Shown piece by piece: positions 18,771 through 28,065 of a stretch of 64,000 nt of DNA (position 1 is the first letter of the stretch; each line of letters opens with the position of its first letter). The notes under the pieces were generated by a model, which was not told the DNA's origin, searched no databases, and was given only the letters and a program-made list of their open reading frames with translations. The position numbers and the translations under genes were made by a program. This DNA is from an uncultured Catenibacterium sp. (GTDB lineage: Bacteria; Bacillota_I; Bacilli_A; Erysipelotrichales; Coprobacillaceae): NCBI RefSeq assembly GCF_900540665.1, contig NZ_UQGV01000003.1, positions 1 to 64,000 of the forward strand, written 5' to 3'.

Positions 18771-19283
18771 TTATTCTCCCTTCTTATCTTCTAAATACAG
18801 CACTGTTCCCTGATTAGTAACTGTATTTTTATCGACAATGCTTGTTGACTTCACAATAGTTCCTGATCTTAATGTGCTACCTTCACCTATGAAGCAGTTG
18901 GGTTCTGTTACAGTTCCTGCACCAACTACTACTGATGAACCTATAGTTGTTTGACAGCCTATAACTGCACGTGGTTCTACAATGGAACCAGGCAATAAGC
19001 TTGATGATGGAGAGATAGTAGAATCCTTATGGAATAAGACTGGAATGTTGAATAGTTCTTCTAGTCTCTTATTCCACATCAATCTTTCTTCTCCATCATC
19101 ACAAGCAGCTATTGCACAGTTGTATTCAGGATAGAAGCTTGGTAATTCATCTAATCTTCCTATTGCATCTTGTCTATCGTTATCTACAAAAGAAATCTTC
19201 TCAAAGCATTCCATAGACTCTGCAATCTCTTTTACATAGTCTCCATATCTCTTTGAGGCTACAATTAGTAATTTATTTCCCAT
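18771..19283 (-). CDS. PglD/EpsM-like acetyltransferase
   Basis: 170 aa. An N-terminal Rossmann-like domain (LLIVASKRYGDYVKEI) is joined to a left-handed beta-helix with hexapeptide repeats (about 88-160, starting STISPSSSLLPGSIVEPRAVIG). PglD acetylates UDP-4-amino sugars to UDP-diacetyl-bacillosamine, using a histidine in the helix region. That conserved His is not obvious here, because the expected position reads VVVGAGTVT, so activity may differ. It is the first polysaccharide gene after the helicase, 13 bases from it, with AAGGAG before the ATG. Confidence 0.7.
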   Translation of the reverse strand: MGNKLLIVASKRYGDYVKEIAESMECFEKISFVDNDRQDAIGRLDELPSFYPEYNCAIAACDDGEERLMWNKRLEELFNIPVLFHKDSTISPSSSLLPGSIVEPRAVIGCQTTIGSSVVVGAGTVTEPNCFIGEGSTLRSGTIVKSTSIVDKNTVTNQGTVLYLEDKKGE

Positions 19284-19296
19284 TTCATCACACTCC

Positions 19297-21609
19297 TTAG
19301 TACATTATTCTCATGTTACTTTGAGCATCTTTATTCCATGGGTTACTCAAATCCCAGATAAAACCTATTTCATCCAGTTTCTCTTTATGTTCTGATGGCA
19401 TCTTACCTAGCTTATAGTTTCTTCTTTGACGAATGATCCAGTCAGAGAGCTTCTTTCCACTAGAAGTAAGATAGCCCATTGGAATATTGAGATTTCCAAA
19501 CTTAAGATAGTACTTCTTAGCTTCTTCATACATGGACCACCAGCGATTGTCTTTTCTTCCAACTTCTTCCATAGGCAGTGTTTTCAACATCTCTTTCTGC
19601 CCATGAGTAAGTTTTCCTTCTTGCATAGCTTTCTTCTGTGAAACAATCCACTTACCAAGCCATACACCTTGGACAACTTCTTTTTGAGATATATTGATAG
19701 TTCCATGTTCTTCATAATATTGTTTAACTAATTTAAAACGAGATTCCCAATTATCTGGATTCCAATTCATACCTACATCTGTAAGTCGCTTAATACGATC
19801 TTCAGAAATCTTATTATTCTTATAAAGACTTCTTTGTCTTTGAATCCATATACCTAAGGGAAAATCTGTTTTAGTTCTATAGTTCTTAGGAACACTTAAG
19901 TTTCCATATTCTTCTGAATAGTTCTTAGCTTCAATAAATCCGTTTTCCCAGACACGATCTACTCTATCCATCCAGTCCATACCAATTGAATCTAATTTTT
20001 TGATTTGTTCATCAGTTAAAGAATTACTTTTATAAAGCTGCCTTTGTCTTAATATCCAATTTCCAAGATGCTTCCCATCTTTTGATTTAAAGTTAGTAGG
20101 AACATCTAGATTTCCATGCGCTAAATAATATTCTTTAGCTAATCTGAAATTCTGTTCCCAAAAATAATCTAATGAATCCCAAATCATTCCTATAGAATCT
20201 AACTTTTGTATTTGATCTTCAGTTAGTTTTCCAACTATAGTACCTTTACGAATAGCTTTCTGATTATTAAGCCAACTACCTAATGCATAACCTTCTTCAG
20301 TAATGTATCTTGCAGGCACTTCTAAGTTTCCATTCTCTTGGTAGTACTGTTTAGCACTTGCATAATACATATCCCATGTTGCAGTTAATGCATCATTGAG
20401 TTTTTCAAATAGTTCTCTACAGTTTCTTACTTCATCAATAACCTTAAATTTTTCATAGATAATTTGATCTGCTTCTCCTAGAGAACGATAATAGGAAGTA
20501 GCTACTTGCATTTCCTCTTTAATAGAATCAATGCTATAGATGTTTTCAATGTTTAGTACGATATCAAAGATGACTGCATTTGTTTTCTTGCTTGCAGACA
20601 GTGCTCTACCAATCTGCTGTTTATATACGATTGGTGAGACTGTTGGTCTTAATAGAATGACTCCACTTATATCATCAACATGGATGCCTTCATTTAATGC
20701 ATCTATACAATAAAGAAGTCGTAGATGATTATTATCATTATCTGCTTTGAAGTCCTTAAATGCTTTATCTGCTCCTGGATCACTAGAATATACAGAATAC
20801 ATATGCGGTTCTTTATCTACCTTAGAAAACCATTCTGTATGTTTCATCATCTGATCCATATGTTCTTTATTGGAACAGAACACTATGTATTTACCATGTG
20901 AATCAGTCATGTGTTTTTTGAATATGACATCTAATCCTTCAGCTTTTTCTAATGTTCTTCTTAACTCATCTAAGCATTTTTCAGCATTGTCTCTAGCTAC
21001 TTTACTTTTTGTTTTCTTTACTCTTCTTTCATACTTTTCTAATGTATTCTGATAGTAATACATTGATAATACATATTTAGGTGGATTCAATATTCCACGT
21101 ACTATTGCTTCACCTAAACTCATTTGAGAAGCTATATTTCCATAAAAAAGCTCCTGTGCCATATCTCTTTGGTTATCTAGATAACGGATATTTGTAGCTG
21201 ATAAACCTAAGACAGGAATATCTGAATAAGTAAATAGAAGTTGTTCTACACCCTTTTGCCAATATGTAGCTCCAGCACGATGATATTCATCAAGAACAAT
21301 ATAGTCAGGATGTATTGCTTGTATCTCTTCTTTACTCATACCCATGAGCTTGGCATAAGTAAAGAAGACAATATTATTAGGTTTGAAACCATTAGTTGCT
21401 TGATATAAATTCTCTAGCTGGGTAGAGAAAATATATTCAGAAGGAGATAACCAACAGATTGTCTGGTCAGGATGATCTTCGCATAGTTTAAATGCGATGA
21501 ATGATTTACCTGTACCTGTTGGGTGAACAATGGCTGCTTTTTTAGTATCTTCAAGCATAGTAACTGCTAAGTTATATGCTTTTTGGTTATGAGAATACAG
21601 CTTAATCAT
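19297..21609 (-). CDS. DEAH-box helicase with helicase-associated repeats
   Basis: 770 aa superfamily 2 helicase. Walker A is HPTGTGKS (29-36), the Walker B/DEAH box is DEYH (117-120), GLSAT is motif III, and QQIGRALS is motif VI. From about residue 405 to the end there are five repeats of roughly 68 residues, each with a W...YY/F...HGNL.VP core and LG.WI..QR, matching the helicase-associated (HA, PF03457-type) domain. The start ATG overlaps the mreD stop in ATGA, so translation is coupled to mreD. HA domains are thought to bind nucleic acid. A role in capsule expression, DNA rearrangement or defence cannot be decided from sequence. Confidence 0.85.
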   Translation of the reverse strand: MIKLYSHNQKAYNLAVTMLEDTKKAAIVHPTGTGKSFIAFKLCEDHPDQTICWLSPSEYIFSTQLENLYQATNGFKPNNIVFFTYAKLMGMSKEEIQAIHPDYIVLDEYHRAGATYWQKGVEQLLFTYSDIPVLGLSATNIRYLDNQRDMAQELFYGNIASQMSLGEAIVRGILNPPKYVLSMYYYQNTLEKYERRVKKTKSKVARDNAEKCLDELRRTLEKAEGLDVIFKKHMTDSHGKYIVFCSNKEHMDQMMKHTEWFSKVDKEPHMYSVYSSDPGADKAFKDFKADNDNNHLRLLYCIDALNEGIHVDDISGVILLRPTVSPIVYKQQIGRALSASKKTNAVIFDIVLNIENIYSIDSIKEEMQVATSYYRSLGEADQIIYEKFKVIDEVRNCRELFEKLNDALTATWDMYYASAKQYYQENGNLEVPARYITEEGYALGSWLNNQKAIRKGTIVGKLTEDQIQKLDSIGMIWDSLDYFWEQNFRLAKEYYLAHGNLDVPTNFKSKDGKHLGNWILRQRQLYKSNSLTDEQIKKLDSIGMDWMDRVDRVWENGFIEAKNYSEEYGNLSVPKNYRTKTDFPLGIWIQRQRSLYKNNKISEDRIKRLTDVGMNWNPDNWESRFKLVKQYYEEHGTINISQKEVVQGVWLGKWIVSQKKAMQEGKLTHGQKEMLKTLPMEEVGRKDNRWWSMYEEAKKYYLKFGNLNIPMGYLTSSGKKLSDWIIRQRRNYKLGKMPSEHKEKLDEIGFIWDLSNPWNKDAQSNMRIMY

Positions 21610-22166
21610 TGTCTAATCCCCCCTCTTCTTTTTGTATGTAATAGTGGTGAATATAAACAAATTCTGTAAATTAACATCTGGTTCACAAGGTATACTATTG
21701 GCGCAAAAATAATATTCATAACTAATGTGGGAATAAATCTCATTGTTGTAAACTGAATGATACCAATATAAGTAGAACGTGAAATAAGCATCAGCCAATA
21801 TACTACAAATTCCTTAAACGTAATGATAAGACCTGCATACACTACTGATTCAAGGCATGTAATGTTGTCATTTCTATAAATATATGTTCTTACAAAAGTA
21901 ATAGCACAATAAATGAGAATATAGACCATTAATGAATCTGAATAACATACACTATAATAAAGACCGCATGCAGCACCAAAGAAAAATCTTTCAGATTTAT
22001 CATGAATTGTAACAGTTAATAATGAAAACATCAACAGCCCAATACAGGGAACAAATGTAAGACCAGAACGATTGATATTAGTTGGAATAAAGAAATTAAT
22101 CACACTATCAATCAAATAACATACAAACATAATCAGGAAATTCTTGATGATCTGATTACTCTTCAT
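21606..22166 (-). CDS. mreD: Rod shape-determining protein MreD
   Basis: 186 aa hydrophobic protein with five to six predicted spans, in the right place after mreC. MreD is a membrane part of the elongasome that guides lateral wall synthesis. The sequence itself is weakly conserved, so the call rests on size, topology and context. The ATG at 22166 follows the mreC stop by one base; the upstream in-frame ATG would overlap mreC. The 3' end carries six G (21615-21620 region) and shares ATGA with the helicase start. Confidence 0.82.
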   Translation of the reverse strand: MKSNQIIKNFLIMFVCYLIDSVINFFIPTNINRSGLTFVPCIGLLMFSLLTVTIHDKSERFFFGAACGLYYSVCYSDSLMVYILIYCAITFVRTYIYRNDNITCLESVVYAGLIITFKEFVVYWLMLISRSTYIGIIQFTTMRFIPTLVMNIIFAPIVYLVNQMLIYRICLYSPLLHTKRRGGIRQ

Positions 22167-22167
22167 A

Positions 22168-23013
22168 TTAATTAACCCTCTGCACAACTGCTACATAGTT
22201 TAATTTATCATAGTTTACAGATGGCTTTACAGTAATATATTTACCACTCGCATCATTGCCAGCATTAAATCCTACCACTTTGCCTACTAAGATACCTCTA
22301 GGAGACTTTCCTTTTCCTCCTAATCCACTAGTAGTTACATTTAATCCCTTTTGAATCTTATCCACTGTAGATAATAAAGAAACTTTATAAGTTCCAGATT
22401 TTACATTATAGCTATTTAATAAACCATAATATGTATTATCACCATCCACAATCATTACAGGAAGCTGAATACTGTTATTTTCTGAACAAAGCAATGTCAC
22501 AGTAGAAGAGATAGTACCTACTTTAGTAACTGTCCCAATCATTCCTTTAGAAGTAATCACAGCCATTCCTTTTTTGATCTGAGAATTACTTCCCATGTCA
22601 ATCTTCACCTGGTTACTCCATGATTCAGCATCTCTTTCAATAATTGTTGTATATTTCACTTTATAGTCAGTAGGTAAAGATTCAATATTTGTGATTTTCT
22701 TCATTTCTGACAATTCATTTGATAATACTTCATTCATTGCAAGCTCACTTGCATAATTGTCAAGAGAACGCTTTAATTTCTTATTTTCACGATAAACAAG
22801 CTTTAGATCATGATACTCAGTAAAGACATTCTTTACATACTTTATTGGTGCCTTAACAATATAATATTCAGCATTCGCAACTGTATCCTGAAATACACTT
22901 GAAAACGGTAATTCAGTAATACCTGAAACAAGAGCATAAACAGATGTAATAATCAATACTATAGTAATGATGATCATCCTTCTTGTATGCTTGTTTTTCT
23001 TCTTTTTATACAA
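22168..23013 (-). CDS. mreC: Rod shape-determining protein MreC
   Basis: About 281 aa. A short basic cytoplasmic N-terminus, one membrane span (IIITIVLIITSVYALVSG), a coiled coil and a beta-rich C-terminal half (MAVITSKGMIGTVTKV, GLLNSY, SPRGILVGKVVG) identify MreC, which organises the wall elongation complex. I favour a TTG start at 23013, because GAGG lies eight bases upstream; an ATG at 23019 is only two bases from that site. A longer frame reaching 23067 would start upstream of the promoter at 23035-23063. radC lies upstream, but mreB, normally between them, is missing here. Confidence 0.88.
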   Translation of the reverse strand: MYKKKKNKHTRRMIIITIVLIITSVYALVSGITELPFSSVFQDTVANAEYYIVKAPIKYVKNVFTEYHDLKLVYRENKKLKRSLDNYASELAMNEVLSNELSEMKKITNIESLPTDYKVKYTTIIERDAESWSNQVKIDMGSNSQIKKGMAVITSKGMIGTVTKVGTISSTVTLLCSENNSIQLPVMIVDGDNTYYGLLNSYNVKSGTYKVSLLSTVDKIQKGLNVTTSGLGGKGKSPRGILVGKVVGFNAGNDASGKYITVKPSVNYDKLNYVAVVQRVN

Positions 23014-23034
23014 TGACATCACCTCGGTGAATAC

Positions 23035-23063
23035 ATTATAATATCTCTTTTTGAAAAATGCAA
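23035..23063 (-). promoter_or_regulatory. Sigma-A promoter of mreC-mreD-helicase-capsule run
   Basis: TTGCAT (23058-23063) and TATAAT (23035-23040) are separated by exactly 17 bases. Transcription should begin near 23028, leaving a very short leader before the mreC ribosome site. No terminator with a T run is visible downstream until about 200. Confidence 0.8.
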
Positions 23064-23079
23064 TCATAAGGAAAAACAG

Positions 23080-23760
23080 TTATAAGATTGAAGAATAGAC
23101 CTTCTCTGCCTTAAAGCTATAATATTGCTTTCTACCAATAATAATATGATCTATAATATCCACATTCATCATCTTTCCTAAATCTACCAGCTTCTGTGTC
23201 ATACTAATATCCTCACTTGATGGATGCGCATCACCTGAAGGATGATTATGAACACAGATGATACTGACACCATTAAAAGCGAGGGCTTCTCTAAATATTT
23301 CTCTTGCTGATACTATGGACATATTAACACTACCTATAAATAATGTTTTTTCAGCAATTAAACGATTATGATTATCTAAAATCATAATGAGAAAATGTTC
23401 CTGTGATAAACAAGACATCTTCGTTTCTAAATGATAATAGACTTTCGCTGGATTATCATACACTTCATTTATATTTGTATGAATATTAATTCTCTTAGAG
23501 AATTCTAATGCTGCCATAATTCCTATGGCCTTGGCTTTATTAATTCCTTTAAAAGATAATAATTTAGAAAACGTAATAGTGTGAAATCCATTCATTCCAT
23601 GTATTTCTCTTAGTATTGCATAGGATAAATCTAAAACCGACTGTTCTTTGCTGCCAGTTCTTAATAATAACGCAAGAAGCTCTTCATCTGTTAAAGATTC
23701 AATACCATTCAAGAGTGCTTTTTCTCTAGGTTGAGAAGACTGTTCAAGTCCCTTGATCAC
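23080..23760 (-). CDS. radC: RadC-family JAB/MPN domain protein
   Basis: 226 aa. A helix-hairpin-helix N-terminal part (LLALLLRTGSKEQSV, SFKGINKAKAIGIMAALE) is followed by a JAMM metalloprotease-like domain with the motif HNHPSGD...S..D (from about residue 172) and an upstream Glu in SAREIFREA. RadC proteins were once thought to act in repair; their real role is unclear. It starts with GTG, preceded by GGGAGGG at eight bases. Placement before mreC matches the Bacillus radC-mreBCD order, apart from the missing mreB. Confidence 0.9.
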   Translation of the reverse strand: MIKGLEQSSQPREKALLNGIESLTDEELLALLLRTGSKEQSVLDLSYAILREIHGMNGFHTITFSKLLSFKGINKAKAIGIMAALEFSKRINIHTNINEVYDNPAKVYYHLETKMSCLSQEHFLIMILDNHNRLIAEKTLFIGSVNMSIVSAREIFREALAFNGVSIICVHNHPSGDAHPSSEDISMTQKLVDLGKMMNVDIIDHIIIGRKQYYSFKAEKVYSSIL

Positions 23761-23846
23761 AAATATTTCCCTCCCTAAATAATTGATTATTCCTTTTGGA
23801 TTAGTAAATACAAAGCATTCAACCGATTAATATATCATATAAGCTA

Positions 23847-24293
23847 TTAATTTAAATTTCTTCTCTGTAATCTCAGCATAATTCCATAGATTCTACATTT
23901 TCTTTTTAGTTTCTTTTTGAATTCAACATTCTTTCTAGATACAGTTGTATTATTAGATATCTTCAATTCCTCTACCACAACACAAGTTGGACAGCTTTTC
24001 ACTATTTCACTAATACACTTATTAATATAATCAGAGTAGATATTATCAATCCTATTAAGTATTTTTTGTATCCTTTCCTGATTCTTTTTACTGTTATTTG
24101 AATTATCTTGTTTTCTTAAAAGACTGATTTTTTCTTTATACAAACGTCTTTCTAAATGCTTGATTCTTTCTATTTTATCAGTTCTTTGCGTGCTTGCCCC
24201 ATTAACTACAAATTCAAACTTATTTAGATTCAGTCTCACCTTTAACTCATTATTGTAAGACTGTATTGAACTAACTTCACTCGTATTCAACAT
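23847..24293 (-). pseudogene. TnpB (IS200/IS605 OrfB) relic
   Basis: 148 aa. Residues 40-110 resemble the middle of TnpB: a basic RRLYKEKISLLRKQ segment, KKNQERIQKILNRIDNIYSDYINK, then CVVVEELKISNN, which matches the RuvC Glu motif (VVEDLN). The first RuvC Asp, the zinc ribbon and the C-terminal Asp are absent, and the protein is about a third of normal length. It has AAGGTG before the ATG but is probably non-functional. No matching element ends are visible beside it. An unrelated basic coiled-coil protein remains possible. Confidence 0.5.
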
Positions 24294-24312
24294 ATTTCAC
24301 CTTCCTTACAAA

Positions 24313-24333
24313 TAAGGGTGCATTTCGCACCCT
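24313..24333 (-). terminator. Terminator after the double-glycine peptide genes
   Basis: An eight-base stem (AAGGGTGC with GCACCCTT) and a short loop lie just past the stop of the downstream peptide gene, followed by TTATTTG on the minus strand. The T run is short, so efficiency is uncertain. Confidence 0.65.
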
Positions 24334-24340
24334 TCTCTTC

Positions 24341-24502
24341 CTAATTTCCCCATTCTAATGTAATAAGACGACCTAATCTGAGACGACCTTTAGCTGATCT
24401 AAGTAATCTTAATCCTGCAATACCTAAAAGTGCATACACTATATAAGTCAACGCACTTCCACCACTGATCTGCTCCTGTCTTTCTACGGATAACTCGTAC
24501 AT
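24341..24502 (-). CDS. Double-glycine leader peptide, copy 1
   Basis: 53 aa. The leader MYELSVERQEQISGG has the LS..E..I.GG pattern cut by ABC transporters with C39 peptidases, and the predicted core starts at Ser16. The core is about 38 aa: a hydrophobic first half (TYIVYALLGIAG) then a cationic tail with several Arg/Lys and no Cys. It could be a class II-type bacteriocin or a signalling peptide. AAGGAG lies five bases before the ATG. An earlier in-frame ATG at 24526 overlaps the ribosome site and is unlikely. A paralogue lies directly upstream. No transporter, immunity or sensor gene is seen nearby. Confidence 0.75.
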   Translation of the reverse strand: MYELSVERQEQISGGSALTYIVYALLGIAGLRLLRSAKGRLRLGRLITLEWGN

Positions 24503-24757
24503 ATTTACTCCTTTCTGCTCCCTCACTATATCTATACGCCATATATTATCTATTTACTCAACATTTTTTCTATTTCATCATTATTATACGACCAAATCTA
24601 AGATATCCACGTGATGCTCTCAATAACTTAACTCCTGCAATACCTAAAAGTGCATATACTATATAAGTCAATGCACTTCCACCAGTGATCTGCTCTTGTC
24701 TTTCTCTAGATAATTCGTACATATTTGCTCCTTTCTGCCCCCTCTACTTTATCTATA
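24400..24757 (-). repeat. Tandem duplication of the peptide gene with its leader
   Basis: The block from the leader (TATAGATA...AGAAAGGAG) through the hydrophobic core is present twice (about 24400-24537 and 24630-24757) and is largely identical in DNA. Similarity falls off in the C-terminal tails. Confidence 0.75.
24570..24722 (-). CDS. Double-glycine leader peptide, copy 2
   Basis: 50 aa, below usual calling length. The leader MYELSRERQEQITGG differs from copy 1 at two positions (Val6 to Arg, Ser13 to Thr). The core begins SALTYIVYALLGIAG, identical to copy 1, then diverges into VKLLRASRGYLRFGRIIMMK. The ribosome site AAGGAG and about 20 bases of leader before it are nearly the same as in copy 1. 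The pair therefore arose by tandem duplication, with the tail under different selection. A two-peptide bacteriocin or two variants of one signal are both possible. Confidence 0.75.
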   Translation of the reverse strand: MYELSRERQEQITGGSALTYIVYALLGIAGVKLLRASRGYLRFGRIIMMK

Positions 24758-24779
24758 CTCAAAAAAATGTCTAATTACT

Positions 24780-24807
24780 AAAAAAATCCCCAAATAAATG
24801 GGGATTT
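24780..24807 (-). terminator. Terminator of valS
   Basis: A perfect eight-base stem (24784-24791 with 24800-24807) is followed by a seven-T run on the minus strand, four bases beyond the valS stop. Confidence 0.9.
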
Positions 24808-24810
24808 GAA

Positions 24811-27435
24811 TTAATTCATTTTTGCAAGTTTTTCTTTTGCTGCAGCATATTTAGAACGATAATCTTCAAGTTTTGCTTTTTCTGCTTCAACTTTTGCAGC
24901 AGGTGCTTTAGATGTGAAATTAGGGTTAGATAACATACCTTCACCACGCTTGATTTCACCTTCAAGCTTCTTGATTTCCTTTTCAACCTTTGCTTTTTCA
25001 GCTTCCATATCAATATACTGACCTAAGTCAATATTAAGTGTATTACCACCCTTGATAACTTCAGTCGCATTATTCTTGCTTGCTGGTACATTATAGCCAA
25101 CACAAGTTGCATTGACTAATTTACTGACATAAGGTGCAATTTCCTTTAATAATGCTTCAAGATCATCCTGCTTAGTAGTAATAGTATAATCGACTTCAAT
25201 GCTATTCTTGATTACATAAGTATGTCTGATTTCTCTTACGCCCTTGATAATATCAATTAGGTAAGCAAACTGATCATTGATTGTATCATTATCGTATTCT
25301 GGATTTACTTCTGGCCACTTAGAAATAACGATAGATTCTTCGTTATGTGGGATAGCCTGATAGATTTCTTCAGTTACGAATGGCATGATTGGGTGTAATA
25401 ATCTAACAATAGTATTTAATACATATACTAATGTATTTAATGCAGATTTCTTAGCAACTTCATCATCGCCAGTTAAATGAAGTTTAGATAATTCGATATA
25501 CCATGAACAGAAATCATCCCAGATAAAACGATATAATTCAGTTCCAACATTAATGAATTCGAATTTATCCATGTTTTCATCAACGCTTCTGATTACTTCA
25601 TTTAATCTATTTAAGATCCACTTATCTGCTAAGTTAAGTGTTGCATAATCTAATTCTTCTAACTGCTGATCTTCATCAATGTTCATTAATACATAACGTG
25701 CACTGTTCCAGATCTTATTAATGAAGTTCCAAGTAGATTTTAATTTAGCTGGTACATAACGCATATCAGCTCCTGGTGAAGAGTTATTTAATAAGAACCA
25801 TCTTAATGAGTCAGCTCCATATTCATCAATAACATCCATTGGGTCAACACCATTACCTAAAGACTTAGACATCTTACGACCCTGTTCATCTCTAATTAAA
25901 CCATGAATTAAAACATTCTTGAAAGGTCTTCTACCAGTAAATTCAATAGACTGGAACATCATACGACTTACCCAGAAGAAGATAATGTCATAACCTGTTA
26001 CTAATGTATCAGTTGGGAAGTATCTCTTAAACATAGGATCTTCTGTATTAGGCCAGCCCATAGTTGAGAATGGCCATAAAGCACTTGAGAACCATGTATC
26101 AAGAACATCTTCATCCTGAGTCCAGTTTTCAATATCTTCAGGAGCTTCTCTTCCTACATATAATTCACCTGTTTCATTGTTGTACCATGCAGGAATACGA
26201 TGTCCCCACCATACCTGACGTGAAATACACCAGTCTTCAATGTTGTTCATCCAGTTAGAGAATGTCTTTTCAAATCTTTCTGGAACGAAATCTACTCTAT
26301 CATCAGTTTCCTGATTCTTTAATGCATTTTCAGCTAATGGCTTCATCTTGACAAACCACTGCTTAGATAAATAAGGTTCTACAATCGCATGAGAACGTTC
26401 TGAGTGACCTACTGAATGGACAATAGTTTCAATATGATCAACAACACCTGCTGCTTCAAAATCCTTTAATAAAGCTTCACGGCATTCAAAACGGTCCATA
26501 CCTTTATATTTGCCAGCTAAATCATTCATAGTACCATCTTCATTCATACACTTAGGCATTGGAAGATTATACTTCTTAGCAAGCTGGAAGTCATTTGGGT
26601 CATGAGCTGGTGTACATTTCATAACGGCTGTACCAAAATCAAGATCAATATAGCTATCAGCCATGATTGGTAACTCATCACCGTTGGCTGGGTTAATAGC
26701 CTTCATTCCAACATATTTCTTATATCTTTCATCATCAGGATGAACAAAGATTGCCTGATCAGCAAACATTGTTTCTGGACGTGTAGTGGCAATCACTAAA
26801 ATATCATCAGAACCAACGATATGATAATTGAAGTAATACATATGACCTTCAATATCTTCGTGATATACTTCGATATTTGATAAAGCAGTTCTTTGTACTG
26901 GGTCCCAGTTGATGATCTTTTCACCCTGGTAGATTAAGCCCTTTTCATACAATCTAACAAATACTTCTTTAACAGCATCTGATAAACCTTCATCAAAAGT
27001 AAATCTTTCCTTAGAATAATCAAGTGATAATCCCAATTTAGCCCACTGTGCACGAATAATTTCTGCATATTCTTCTTTCCATTCCCAGATCTTATCAACA
27101 AGTTTTTCTCTTCCTAGATCATAACGAGAAATACCCTGTTCTCTAAGTCTTGCTTCTACCTTAGCCTGAGTTGCAAGTCCAGCATGGTCCATACCTGGCA
27201 ACCATAATGCATCATACCCCTGCATTCTCTTATAACGGATAATCATGTCCTGCATAGTTGTATCCCAAGCATGACCTAAATGTAATTTACCAGTTACATT
27301 TGGCGGTGGAATAACAATACTATAAGGCTTCTTTGTTAAATCACCAGCCTTAAAATATTCCTTGTCTAACCACTGCTGATATTTACCTTTTTCTACAGCT
27401 AAATGGTCATATTTAGTCGGTAACTCTTTCTTCAT
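24811..27435 (-). CDS. valS: Valyl-tRNA synthetase
   Basis: 874 aa class I synthetase charging tRNA-Val. LHLGHAWD near residue 52 is the HIGH motif; [10 protein letters not shown] near 520 is KMSKS. The large CP1 editing domain (containing [13 protein letters not shown]) lies between them. The anticodon-binding domain and a C-terminal coiled coil rich in Lys/Glu (last 65 residues) complete the usual ValRS architecture. It overlaps the upstream membrane-protein gene by 23 bases and shares its T-box leader, so expression should rise when uncharged tRNA-Val accumulates. Confidence 0.97.
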   Translation of the reverse strand: MKKELPTKYDHLAVEKGKYQQWLDKEYFKAGDLTKKPYSIVIPPPNVTGKLHLGHAWDTTMQDMIIRYKRMQGYDALWLPGMDHAGLATQAKVEARLREQGISRYDLGREKLVDKIWEWKEEYAEIIRAQWAKLGLSLDYSKERFTFDEGLSDAVKEVFVRLYEKGLIYQGEKIINWDPVQRTALSNIEVYHEDIEGHMYYFNYHIVGSDDILVIATTRPETMFADQAIFVHPDDERYKKYVGMKAINPANGDELPIMADSYIDLDFGTAVMKCTPAHDPNDFQLAKKYNLPMPKCMNEDGTMNDLAGKYKGMDRFECREALLKDFEAAGVVDHIETIVHSVGHSERSHAIVEPYLSKQWFVKMKPLAENALKNQETDDRVDFVPERFEKTFSNWMNNIEDWCISRQVWWGHRIPAWYNNETGELYVGREAPEDIENWTQDEDVLDTWFSSALWPFSTMGWPNTEDPMFKRYFPTDTLVTGYDIIFFWVSRMMFQSIEFTGRRPFKNVLIHGLIRDEQGRKMSKSLGNGVDPMDVIDEYGADSLRWFLLNNSSPGADMRYVPAKLKSTWNFINKIWNSARYVLMNIDEDQQLEELDYATLNLADKWILNRLNEVIRSVDENMDKFEFINVGTELYRFIWDDFCSWYIELSKLHLTGDDEVAKKSALNTLVYVLNTIVRLLHPIMPFVTEEIYQAIPHNEESIVISKWPEVNPEYDNDTINDQFAYLIDIIKGVREIRHTYVIKNSIEVDYTITTKQDDLEALLKEIAPYVSKLVNATCVGYNVPASKNNATEVIKGGNTLNIDLGQYIDMEAEKAKVEKEIKKLEGEIKRGEGMLSNPNFTSKAPAAKVEAEKAKLEDYRSKYAAAKEKLAKMN

Positions 27436-28048
27436 TCTGTTCGTCCCCCTCGATAAATGATTCTTTATGTTCTCTAATATATTTAGTTAGTTTAGGCATG
27501 AAATCCGTACCTGCAATCATAGTGATATATTCATGTGTGAAGTCTGAGAAATTATAAGAAGAATAATCACCCATATCTTCGTCTTCTTCACCGTTTTCCA
27601 TGATTTCATTTAATCTCTTTGCACTCTTTACTAATTCAGCAATCTGTGGTTCACGGACATTATTGAAATAAGTTTCTAATTCATCCGCATATACTGAATA
27701 GGCAGGTGTTTCAAAAAAAGAGCGAATAGTTTTAGTAGTACTTACACATTCATTTAACTGACTGATACCATAGACAGTTTTTTCTTCCATATTTAACTTA
27801 TCTAGGAAGTTTTCATCTTCATCTTCTAAATCTCCAATACGCGCAACAATTAGATTCACTAAATCTTGATCACTGCAGGCATCAAACTTTTCTGATGTAA
27901 AATGCTTGTTTTCTTCTTTAAAATCTGCAAAACGTAATGCTTCTTCCATCTGTTTGTCTTTAATGGATTTTCTCTTTTTATAATAGAAATAAGCTAATGT
28001 GATTACAAATAGAGCAAAAGCCACTAATATCGGTGTTCTGTATTTCAT
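27413..28048 (-). CDS. Membrane-anchored protein of unknown function
   Basis: 211 aa. One N-terminal membrane segment ([19 protein letters not shown]) is followed by a basic stop-transfer and a mainly acidic, helical cytoplasmic or external part with several Asp/Glu-rich patches ([13 protein letters not shown]). No known domain is recognised. The ATG at 28048 has AGGAGG before it; the longer frame would start inside the T-box terminator hairpin. It is the first gene of the valS T-box operon, and why it should respond to valine tRNA is not apparent. Confidence 0.75.
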   Translation of the reverse strand: MKYRTPILVAFALFVITLAYFYYKKRKSIKDKQMEEALRFADFKEENKHFTSEKFDACSDQDLVNLIVARIGDLEDEDENFLDKLNMEEKTVYGISQLNECVSTTKTIRSFFETPAYSVYADELETYFNNVREPQIAELVKSAKRLNEIMENGEEDEDMGDYSSYNFSDFTHEYITMIAGTDFMPKLTKYIREHKESFIEGDEQNEERVTD

Positions 28049-28065
28049 AGTTCCTCCTTGAAAAT

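Noticed and set aside
18139..18813. 224-codon plus-strand frame opposite the DegT aminotransferase
   Set aside because: It lies entirely against a clear enzyme gene and its serine/threonine/leucine-rich product is typical of antisense frames.
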